24,177 bases of DNA, taken from Novosphingopyxis sp038234155. Lineage in GTDB: Bacteria; Pseudomonadota; Alphaproteobacteria; Sphingomonadales; Sphingomonadaceae. Positions 14,877-21,340 of the stretch are shown one piece after another. Each line of letters begins with the position of its first letter. Within the stretch, counting starts at the first letter, position 1. The notes beneath the pieces are model-generated. The model did not search any database, was not told where the DNA came from, and worked only from the letters and a program-made list of their open reading frames with translations. The stretch spans positions 1-24,177 of the forward strand of contig JBBSUT010000021.1 of NCBI GenBank assembly GCA_038234155.1, written 5' to 3'. Made by a program: the position numbers and the translations under genes.

Positions 14877-16186
14877 TGGACGTCTCCGTCAAAAGTATTT
14901 TGGCCGTCAAAAGTATTTTGGCCGTCAAAAGTATATTGACCGTCATAAGTATATTGAATGCGGATGGCGGTTCGGACCATGGCCTGCTGGCGTTCGACCA
15001 GATCGACCTGCGCCTCTGCCGCCGCGACCGTCGCATTGAGCGCGGTGCCAAGGTCGACCCGCCCGGCCGCGTAGCTCACTCGTTCCAGATCGGCCTGCGT
15101 TATGGAAAGCGGCACGAGCGTCTCTCGCGCGCGTTCGTAATTTTCGCGGTACATGCGATAGCTGGCCACATCGGACGACAGCGCGGCGCGCAGCTTGCGC
15201 TCGGTATCCTGACGCTCCAGCCGCGCGGCATGGGCCTCCAGTATCCGCGCGTCGATGATCGGGTCCTGCCGGTTCTTGGTGAAGAAGGGCAGATCGACGG
15301 TGACGCCGATCGAGACATAGTCGCCATATTCGGGGCGGCGGCGCGTGAATGCCGCGTTCACGCTGAAATCCGGGCGTTTGTTGGCGCGGGCGATGTCGAT
15401 CCCGGTTTCCGCCGCGATGATTTGGGCCTGTTCCAGGCTCAACGCTGGCAGCTGCGCGATCCCTGCTTCCAGGGCGCCGATATCCAGCGCTGGCGCCGGC
15501 GGAGCGCCCTGCGCTTCCGGATCGACCGCGCCCGTCCATCTTGTGAGAGAGGCGGCCGCCTGTGTCCGTTCTGCGACCCGTACCGCGCGCCGATCGGCGA
15601 GACGCGCCTTGAGCAGTTGCGGCTCGAACGCCTGCGCGGGCCGCGCGGCGCCGGATTGCAGCCGGGCACGCGCCGTCGCCGCCAGCTCGTCCAGACGGGC
15701 CAGCAGCAGCGACAGGATTTTGACGCGCTGATCGGCAAAATAGAGGTCGGTCCAGGCCAGGGCAGCGGCCAGCCGGACATCCTGTCGCTCGAGCTGCTCG
15801 CGCGCTTGTGCCACGCCAATCTGGGCATTCGCCCTGGCCGCACGCGCGCTCCGCTTCGCGCCATTGGGAATGTCCTGACTGATCCCGATCTGGGTGCGCG
15901 GAAAGCCATCGCGGCCGGGTCGCAGCGAAGGTTCATAGGGTCCGCCCACCCGGGTATCGAAACGGCTCACGCTCAGCTTCGGGTCGGGAAGCTGGTCGGC
16001 AGCCACCGAAGACCGCTGCGCAGCGCTCACTTCCAGCGCGCGCGCTTCTATCGTCGGCGCGCCGGTTTCGGCCCGCGCGACGGCCTGGCTGAACGTCAGC
16101 GGCTCGGCATGAGCCGCAGGCGCCAGCGCGGATGCGATGGCGATAAGGGGCAACGCCTGGCGCACGCCCATCGTAATGGATGTCAT
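14873..16186 (-). CDS. cusC: CusC-type TolC-family outer-membrane efflux protein
   Basis: The outer-membrane channel of the Cus system, 437 aa from the ATG at 16186. I chose that start because it gives a standard signal peptide (MTSITMGVRQALPLIAIASA then LAPAAHA) with cleavage before EPLTFSQAVARAE; a longer frame to 16243 would put 19 non-signal residues in front. Two alpha-helical TolC repeats follow, with long alanine-, glutamine- and arginine-rich helices (for example EQLERQDVRLAAALAWTDLY and YENYERARETLVPLS). The extreme C-terminus is made of near-identical hexapeptides (YTYDGQ/YTFDGQ/NTFDGQ) encoded by a tandem 18-bp repeat, which is not part of the family fold. Confidence 0.9.
   Translation of the reverse strand: MTSITMGVRQALPLIAIASALAPAAHAEPLTFSQAVARAETGAPTIEARALEVSAAQRSSVAADQLPDPKLSVSRFDTRVGGPYEPSLRPGRDGFPRTQIGISQDIPNGAKRSARAARANAQIGVAQAREQLERQDVRLAAALAWTDLYFADQRVKILSLLLARLDELAATARARLQSGAARPAQAFEPQLLKARLADRRAVRVAERTQAAASLTRWTGAVDPEAQGAPPAPALDIGALEAGIAQLPALSLEQAQIIAAETGIDIARANKRPDFSVNAAFTRRRPEYGDYVSIGVTVDLPFFTKNRQDPIIDARILEAHAARLERQDTERKLRAALSSDVASYRMYRENYERARETLVPLSITQADLERVSYAAGRVDLGTALNATVAAAEAQVDLVERQQAMVRTAIRIQYTYDGQYTFDGQNTFDGQNTFDGDVQ
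14887..14958. repeat. Four tandem 18-bp repeats at the 3' end of cusC
   Basis: The unit cgtcaaaagtattttggc occurs at 14887 and 14905 in identical form. Variants with a few changes follow at 14923 (ending tattga) and 14941 (cataag). It is A+T-rich compared with the rest of the operon. Being 18 bp, a gain or loss of a unit keeps cusC in frame and changes its tail by six residues. The last unit ends next to the ribosome-binding site of cusB. Confidence 0.9.
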
Positions 16187-16246
16187 GGGATCCGACTCTC
16201 GACTGTAAACGCAAATGGACCGCGCGCGGTCCGGCATCAGCAAAGG

Positions 16247-16597
16247 TCAGATAATGGGGGGTCTTATTTCCGGAAACGGAGGCACGCCCACGGGCGCCTG
16301 AACTACGGCACCGAAATAGGACGCCATCTCACGCGGTAACAATTTGGCGGCCGGTTGCGCGCTCGGCAGCGCCATGGCAGCGCAGCCGGCCATGGCCATG
16401 GCAAGACATTCCGGCAAGCCGCAATTGCCTTTGCCCTCATCCGCTTCCGGCCGCTGGTCTGCCGTCATCGCGGTGCAATCGGCCGGACCGGCCATCATTG
16501 CCTGCGCAGCAGCCCCATCAGGCAAGACCACAGCTTGCGCCAACAGGCCAAATAGCGCCAGCGAAAGGAGCAGCAGCGATCGAAATGAGAATGTCAC
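16247..16597 (-). CDS. Small exported Cys/Met-rich protein upstream of cusC
   Basis: Placed 60 bp before cusC on the same strand, so probably the first gene of the operon. From the GTG at 16597 the product is 116 aa with a signal peptide (VTFSFRSLLLLSLALFGLLA then QAVVLPDGAAAQA). The mature part contains cysteines and methionines (GPADCTAMT, GNCGLPECLAMAMAGCAAMA) that could bind Cu(I) or Ag(I). It ends in a proline-rich tail (VGVPPFPEIRPPII). No named family is recognised. A longer frame reaches an ATG at 16693 without a ribosome site; the GTG has GGAG only three bases upstream, so the start is uncertain. Role as a periplasmic metal-binding accessory is inference. Confidence 0.65.
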   Translation of the reverse strand: MTFSFRSLLLLSLALFGLLAQAVVLPDGAAAQAMMAGPADCTAMTADQRPEADEGKGNCGLPECLAMAMAGCAAMALPSAQPAAKLLPREMASYFGAVVQAPVGVPPFPEIRPPII

Positions 16598-16792
16598 AGG
16601 CTCCAGATCGCCGATCTGGTGCGCAGCGTCAAGGTCGGCTGCATCGCTGCGCGCCTCATGGCTACGTGCGCAAGATGTGCGCGCTGCGGTCATGCGAATG
16701 ACGAGGGGAGACCAACACTATCGCGAACGGGCGGCCCATGGCTCCCTGAGACGCCCGCATATCGGCCGTATTACAGACCGATATCAGATAGT

Positions 16793-16804
16793 ATAGGGGG
16801 CTAT
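16793..16804. promoter_or_regulatory. Possible CsoR/RcnR-family operator (ATAG-GGGG-CTAT)
   Basis: The sequence ATAGGGGGCTAT is a perfect 4-bp inverted repeat around a G-tract. It lies within an A+T-rich flank (GATATCAGATAGTATAGGGGG). CsoR, RcnR and DmeR-type repressors bind G/C tracts flanked by short AT-rich inverted arms. It lies about 200 bp upstream of the leftward cus operon and directly before a dmeF relic. It could control either, or be left over from a lost dmeRF unit. Confidence 0.4.
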
Positions 16805-16821
16805 GCCAAGTGCCACAGGAT

Positions 16822-16971
16822 GGCCCGCCGTTCAGCTTCGACACGGGCAAGCTGGGCGATCTGGCCGGCTTTGCGTCCGCCCTGGTGCTGGCGATCTTTC
16901 CGATCGGCATCGCGGGCCAATCGGTGTCACGCCTGTTCGATCCGATCTCTGTGGCGTTCGGCGAGGCGGCG
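16822..16971 (+). pseudogene. Relic of a DmeF-type CDF transporter
   Basis: The forward strand encodes PPFSFDTGKLGDLAGFASAL then VLAIFPIGIAGQ and SVSRLFDPISVAFGEA. This matches the internal segment of DmeF-type cobalt/nickel CDF transporters, which typically read FxFGTGKxGDLAGFxSA followed by a membrane helix, a RLxxPxxIxFxEA segment and the next helix. Only about 50 residues remain. The first three membrane segments and everything after the FGEA point are absent, and the frame runs on into the antisense of the PQQ dehydrogenase gene. It is therefore a deletion remnant with no expected function. Confidence 0.75.
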
Positions 16972-17009
16972 AACATGAGCACGGACACCGCACCTGCCCG
17001 CGCCGCGGA

Positions 17010-18356
17010 TCATTGTCCTGCGGTTACGCGCCATAGCGTGTCGGATCCGTCGTCGGCGATGAGGAGCGCGCCCGCAGCATCGAAAGCCAGGCCGACGGGG
17101 CGCCCGCGCGCCTTGCCGTCCTTGCCGATGAAGCCGTTGACCACGGTGATGGCTTTTCCGCTGGGTCGGCCGTTGGCAAACGGCACGAAGACAACGCGGT
17201 AGCCGTTCAGCTGCCCGCGGTTCCAGCTGCCATGCTCACCGATAAACGCGCCGCCGCGATACTGCGCGCCGAGCGCGCCGGCGGTGTCGAAGGCAAGGCC
17301 AAGCGGCGCGACGTGGCTGCTGAGCGCGTAATCTGGCGCAATCGCTTTGGCCACGAGATCGGGGCGCTGATATTGGGGCGGAACGCGCGGATCGATATGG
17401 GCCCCGTAATAGCTGTACGGCCAGCCGTAAAAAGCGCCGTCCTTGACCGAGGTGAGGTAGTCGGGGACAAGATTGGGGCCGATCTCATCGCGTTCGTTGA
17501 TCACCGCCCACAAAGTGTTGCTGCCGGGGTAAAAGGTCAGGCCGTTGGGGTTGCGCAAGCCGCCGGCGAAGACGCGGTAGGCGCCGGTCGCGCGATCAAC
17601 CTCCAGAATCGCCGCGCGCTCACGTTCGGTCGAGCCCGCGCCGTTTTCGAGAATATTGCTGTTTGAGCCCACGCCGACGTAGAGTTTGCTGCCATCGGGG
17701 CTCGCGACCATGTCCTTGGTCCAGTGGTGGTTGATCCCGGCGGGCAGGTCGGTCAGCTTGACGCCCGGTGCGGTGATTTTCGCTTGGCCGGCCGTGTAGG
17801 GATAGCGCATCACCGCATCGGTATTGGCAACGTAAAGATCGCCGCCAACCAGCGCGACGCCGAAGGGCGAGTTGAGATTGTCAAGAAGAACGCCGCGCGC
17901 ATCGGGGCTGCCGTCACCGTCGGTATCGCGCAGGATCGTGATGCGGTTGCCCGGCTTGTTGCCCGATTTGACGTATTTGAATGCCAGCCCCATGGCGAAA
18001 TCTTTCGGCCGCAGCGGCGGCTCGGTGCCGGGGCTGCCCGATTCAACGACAAGGATATCGCCATTGGGCAACACATAGGGGCGCCGCGGATGCGCCAGAT
18101 CCGACGCGATCGCCTCGATCTTCAGCCCCGCTGCAACGCTTGGCGTTTCGCCTTTGGCGAAGGGCGCTGGCTTGGCCAGATTGATCGGTGTGACGAGATA
18201 AGCCGCAGGCTTGGGCAGCACCGGGTTCGCGCCAATCTGGCTCTCACGGTCAAAGCCGCTGCCGTTGTCCGAACAGGAGGTGAGCGTCATGGCGAGCGCG
18301 GCAAGCGCGGCGGCGGCAAGCCTGCGCGCGGCGAGAGGACGGAACGGACGGGTCAT
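17010..18356 (-). CDS. PQQ-dependent sugar (sorbosone-type) dehydrogenase lipoprotein
   Basis: A 448-aa lipoprotein with a signal ending in LTSC (C28), then a six-bladed beta-propeller of the soluble glucose/sorbosone dehydrogenase family, which oxidises sugars in the periplasm using PQQ. Diagnostic segments are the LAHPRRPYVLPNGDILVVES entry, RDTDGDGSPDARG (calcium-site-like), PFGVALVGGDLYVANTDAV, NHHWTKDMVASPDGSKLYV, GLRNPNGLTFYPGSNTLWAV and the final GLAFDAAGALLIADDGSDTL. I chose the ATG at 18356 because it begins a proper lipoprotein signal and overlaps the upstream gene's stop as ATGA. The frame continuing to 18695 is the shadow of that gene. The sugar substrate is not evident. Confidence 0.9.
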   Translation of the reverse strand: MTRPFRPLAARRLAAAALAALAMTLTSCSDNGSGFDRESQIGANPVLPKPAAYLVTPINLAKPAPFAKGETPSVAAGLKIEAIASDLAHPRRPYVLPNGDILVVESGSPGTEPPLRPKDFAMGLAFKYVKSGNKPGNRITILRDTDGDGSPDARGVLLDNLNSPFGVALVGGDLYVANTDAVMRYPYTAGQAKITAPGVKLTDLPAGINHHWTKDMVASPDGSKLYVGVGSNSNILENGAGSTERERAAILEVDRATGAYRVFAGGLRNPNGLTFYPGSNTLWAVINERDEIGPNLVPDYLTSVKDGAFYGWPYSYYGAHIDPRVPPQYQRPDLVAKAIAPDYALSSHVAPLGLAFDTAGALGAQYRGGAFIGEHGSWNRGQLNGYRVVFVPFANGRPSGKAITVVNGFIGKDGKARGRPVGLAFDAAGALLIADDGSDTLWRVTAGQ

Positions 18357-18829
18357 GCGGCGTCTTCCCGAATGGTGGTTTGCTGGACGGGTTTTTCTGC
18401 AACGGGGGCTCGCGCGCCAACAAGATAGAGAATGACCGCGATGCCCATCGCGATGACGGTGAGCAGCGAAAGCGTCAGGCCGGTGGGCACGACCGACTGC
18501 CAGGTGTCGCGCGTGTGGACGAGATTGTTGATTAGCGCGAGGACGAGCACCGCAACCACGATCACCGCCAACAGCGTATCGGCGAGCGTGCGGCGCATCG
18601 CGCGGGTGCGAAAACGCGCGATTGCCCCGAATATGGCAGCGATGACGGCAAAAGCCATGCCGAAGGCGAGCAGCCAGGCGGAGAAATTGCTCCACTGCAT
18701 GACGGGGCTGGCCTTGTAGGCCAGGTCGGTCAACAAGGCACCAGCAAAACAGACGACGGGGAATGTCGCGAGCATGATGAACAATACCGACCTGGCGGGG
18801 ATGCGGGCGGCGGGCACGGTAGCGTTCAT
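18353..18829 (-). CDS. DUF2231-family membrane protein
   Basis: A 158-aa integral membrane protein with four hydrophobic segments (about 14-33, 45-68, 84-102 and 116-138), matching the DUF2231 layout in which a PxxxFxGALLTDLAY motif appears in the first segment. The ATG at 18829 has GAGG upstream; a longer frame to 18928 has no such support. The stop overlaps the start of the PQQ dehydrogenase gene, so the two are translationally coupled. DUF2231 proteins beside sugar or alcohol dehydrogenases may carry electrons or anchor the complex, but that role is inference. Confidence 0.87.
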   Translation of the reverse strand: MNATVPAARIPARSVLFIMLATFPVVCFAGALLTDLAYKASPVMQWSNFSAWLLAFGMAFAVIAAIFGAIARFRTRAMRRTLADTLLAVIVVAVLVLALINNLVHTRDTWQSVVPTGLTLSLLTVIAMGIAVILYLVGARAPVAEKPVQQTTIREDAA

Positions 18830-19162
18830 GGGCACCTCGGCTTGAGGGAAAACAGACCTTGGGCTAAGGGCCAGCGAGCAACTGGTCAAGGGCGGCGCCC
18901 GATTTGACCGGGCGACCTGGCCAGGCATAGCGATTGCGCCAGTTGCTGCGCCGCCCCTCGCGTCATCCTTCGCAGCAAGCTTGGCGCACTTCCCCGAGAT
19001 ATCCGCCGCATCGCCTACTGGGCAGGCTGCCGGCCATGGCGCCGAGCAAGGCCATCGCCAACCGGCCGGATCATGCGTGATGCCGGTGTAGGGCGCAGGG
19101 GCATCTTGCGAAAGTCATGCTGTTAGCGCTATCAATACGCTACAACCATGGACAGGGAGTAA
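18830..19162. other. Divergent intergenic region between DUF2231 and GH5 genes
   Basis: The 333 bp hold no convincing gene. The right-hand 60 bp carry the promoter and operator of the GH5 gene described separately. The rest is ordinary high-G+C sequence in which I see no strong hairpin or RNA gene. Confidence 0.6.
19106..19135 (+). promoter_or_regulatory. Candidate promoter with xyl-box-like operator upstream of the GH5 gene
   Basis: A near-palindrome, TGTTAGCGCTATCA (19121-19134), lies 29 bp upstream of the GH5 start. It differs at two of 14 positions from the xyl-box TGGTAGCGCTAACA described for xylan-responsive genes of Xanthomonas and Caulobacter, and its TAGC-GCTA core is the form bound by LacI-family repressors. 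TTGCGA (19106-19111) and TATCAA (19130-19135) at 18-bp spacing form a weak promoter, with the operator overlapping the -10. This predicts derepression by a sugar. No LacI-type gene is in the window. Confidence 0.5.
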
Positions 19163-20164
19163 ATGCGCATGCAGCGTCTGGCTATCTTTTCGGCGGCATT
19201 GTTGGCGGCGACACCGGTACCGCTGGCGGCCCAGGGTTTGCCGGTGGGTGCTTGTATCAACACCGGCAATCATCTGGAATCTCCCAAGGAAAATGGCTGG
19301 GGCGGCAAGCGACTCGATCCTGCCGATTTCCGCAACATCGCCGATGCCGGGTTCCAGACCGTGCGCATCCCTGTGCGCTGGGACAGCCACGCCGGCAGCG
19401 CACCCGACCATGCCATCGATCCCGCCTGGATCGACCGGGTCGCCCTGCTGGTCGACAGCGCGCTCGATTCCGGCCTCAACGTCATCCTGGACAGCCATAA
19501 TTTCGAGGGACTGCATGCCGATCCCGCAGCGCACCGGGACGAGCTTGCCGCGCTTTGGACCCAGATCGGCGCGCGCTTCGCCGACCGGCCCACCGCGCGG
19601 CTGTGGTTCGAGATCGAGAACGAGCCGCATGACCAGCTGAACAACCTGAACCTGCCGCAGATCTACGCCCCCGCGCTGGCCGCCATCCGTGCGTCCAATC
19701 CGGACCGTCCGGTAATTGTGGGCGGCGAATTCTGGAGCGGCGTCAACTCGCTGGCCACGCTCAACCTGCCGGACGATCCGCACATCTATCCCACGTTCCA
19801 TTATTACGATCCGTTCGCCTTCACCCATCAGGGCGCCCAATGGCCGGAGGACAAGCAACCGATGGGCCGCGTCTACGGCGGCGCGGCCGATGCGCAGCAG
19901 CTTGCGGGCGATGTCGCAAAGGTGCGCGCCTATATCGCGCGCACCGGCAAGACGCCGTTCATCGGGGAAAGCGGGGCTTATGAGGTGATCCCGCTCAATC
20001 AGCGCGTGGCCTATACCGCTGCGGTGCACGATGCGTTTGCGCCGCTGGGCATTGGCCTGTGCACCTGGGCCTATACCAACACCTTCCCCTTCTACGACCA
20101 CGACAAGAAGCGCTGGCTGCCGGGCATGTTGGCCGCGATGGGCCTGCCGGAAAAAGGAGAGTAA
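19163..20164 (+). CDS. Secreted glycoside hydrolase family 5 (cellulase-type)
   Basis: A 333-aa exported GH5 enzyme that would cleave beta-1,4-linked or related beta-glucans by the retaining mechanism. The signal peptide is MRMQRLAIFSAALLAATPVP then LAAQ. Landmarks in order: GFQTVRIPVRW (63-73), DSHNFEG (110-116), FEIENEPHD with the acid/base E154, HYYDPFAFTHQGA (213-225), the nucleophile E269 in PFIGESGAY, and a WAYTN segment near the end (302-306). GGGAG precedes the start, and the in-frame ATG at 19169 is also well placed. The next gene follows after five bases, so the two are co-transcribed. The closest activity is endoglucanase, but mannan or other beta-glycans cannot be excluded. Confidence 0.92.
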   Translation: MRMQRLAIFSAALLAATPVPLAAQGLPVGACINTGNHLESPKENGWGGKRLDPADFRNIADAGFQTVRIPVRWDSHAGSAPDHAIDPAWIDRVALLVDSALDSGLNVILDSHNFEGLHADPAAHRDELAALWTQIGARFADRPTARLWFEIENEPHDQLNNLNLPQIYAPALAAIRASNPDRPVIVGGEFWSGVNSLATLNLPDDPHIYPTFHYYDPFAFTHQGAQWPEDKQPMGRVYGGAADAQQLAGDVAKVRAYIARTGKTPFIGESGAYEVIPLNQRVAYTAAVHDAFAPLGIGLCTWAYTNTFPFYDHDKKRWLPGMLAAMGLPEKGE

Positions 20165-20169
20165 CAGTC

Positions 20170-21270
20170 ATGCGTACCCGATCCATCCTGCTGGCCGCCC
20201 TGCTGTCCGGCATGGCGATACCGCTTCCCATATCGGCGCAGGTAACCGATCCCGAACTGGCCGCATTGCAGGCGCAGTTGCCGGGAACACTGATCAACGA
20301 TCCCACCAGCATTGACTGGATGGTGACCGGTGAGGGGAAGACCAAGGTGCTGCGCGGGGCCGATATCCCCGGCGGCGGGGCCGCGTTGCAAGTCACGGTG
20401 GGCCGCGCGGCGGCAAAACCGTGGGATGTACAACTGTCGATCCCGCTCACCGCCGCCCTGGCACCGGGCGACGACACGGTGGTGGCGTTCTACGCGCGCA
20501 GCATGACCGGCAATCCGGCGCGGATTACCGTACGCTTTCAGCAAAATAGCGGCGCCTATGACGGGTTCGCCGATACCCCGCTGGCAATCGGCGGCGATTG
20601 GAAGCTGTACGAAGTAACCGGCAAGGCGGCCCGGGCGATTCCCGCGGGCGACGGCATCGTCAGCCTGCAGCTCGGCGCGCAGAAGCAGACCGTGGCGATT
20701 GGCCAGGCGATTGTGGTGAAGGATGCCAGTTCGCTTCTCGGCAAGCCCGCCGCCGCCAAACCGGCTGCGCCCACCGGCGTCGTATCCCCGCCGCCGGCGC
20801 TCGCCGCAGCGGGCCCCGTCATCAACGACGCGGCGGCCCGCGACTGGGTGATTTATGGCGATGCCATGATTTCCCAGCCTCTCGATGTCGATCTGCCGGG
20901 CGGCAAGGCCACGCGCTTCATCGTGTCCGCCAAGCAAGCGAATCCCTGGGATACCGGCGTATCGATTCCCATCGGCCAGGCCATCCGCAAGGGGCAGGCG
21001 CTGCGCATAGCGGTTGCCGCACGGCAGGCGGATCCGATCACCGGCGACTCGGCCCTCGGCATCCGCGTGCAGCACAATGCGCCGCCCTATGAAGGATTTG
21101 GCGACAACAGCGTAAAGGTGGGCGCGGAATGGCAGCTGATCCAACTCAAGACCGTGGCGGACCGCGACATCCCCGCAGGTGAGGCGGTGGTATCTCTACA
21201 GCTCGGCGGAGCGGCGCAGACGCTCGATATCGGCCCGGTCTGGGTAATCGACGCAAGCGGCGGCAATTGA
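20170..21270 (+). CDS. Secreted protein with two tandem carbohydrate-binding-like domains
   Basis: A 366-aa exported protein with a signal peptide (MRTRSILLAALLSGMAIPLP then ISAQ). It has two copies of a beta-sandwich-like domain at about 41-187 and 217-363, joined by an alanine/proline linker (188-215). The copies share IND-x-x-x-x-DW, a PGG-x-A-x-x segment, N/K-PWD-x-x-(L/V)SIP(L/I), a (G)F-(A/G)D-x-(P/S) segment after Q(Q/H)N-x-x-x-Y-(D/E), and IPAG-(D/E)-x-x-VSLQLG. This is the pattern of CBM4/9-type or related carbohydrate-binding modules, without a catalytic domain. Its position five bases after the GH5 gene, with GGAG before the ATG, suggests it helps capture or present the same glycan. 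The exact family is not certain. Confidence 0.85.
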   Translation: MRTRSILLAALLSGMAIPLPISAQVTDPELAALQAQLPGTLINDPTSIDWMVTGEGKTKVLRGADIPGGGAALQVTVGRAAAKPWDVQLSIPLTAALAPGDDTVVAFYARSMTGNPARITVRFQQNSGAYDGFADTPLAIGGDWKLYEVTGKAARAIPAGDGIVSLQLGAQKQTVAIGQAIVVKDASSLLGKPAAAKPAAPTGVVSPPPALAAAGPVINDAAARDWVIYGDAMISQPLDVDLPGGKATRFIVSAKQANPWDTGVSIPIGQAIRKGQALRIAVAARQADPITGDSALGIRVQHNAPPYEGFGDNSVKVGAEWQLIQLKTVADRDIPAGEAVVSLQLGGAAQTLDIGPVWVIDASGGN

Positions 21271-21340
21271 TCGTTCACGGCTGGCAAATGGAGCACGCGC
21301 TTGCCATTCTGGCCAGCCATCGATCCGCCGGAGCCCGCTC

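Noticed and set aside
14887..14958. CRISPR array
   Set aside because: The repeats are 18 bp and directly adjacent, without spacers, and they encode part of CusC.
14900..16339. Forward frame of 479 codons opposite cusC
   Set aside because: Antisense shadow of the TolC-family gene, with no recognisable domain and no ribosome site.
18357..18695. N-terminal extension of the PQQ dehydrogenase frame
   Set aside because: It lies on top of the DUF2231 gene in another frame and would bury the lipoprotein signal that begins at 18356.
19115..20101. Reverse frame of 328 codons opposite the GH5 gene
   Set aside because: The forward strand encodes a GH5 enzyme with both catalytic glutamates; the reverse frame has no family features.
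20092..21144. Reverse frame of 350 codons opposite the carbohydrate-binding-like gene
   Set aside because: The forward gene has a signal peptide, a ribosome site and an internal duplication; the reverse frame is arginine/glycine-rich noise.
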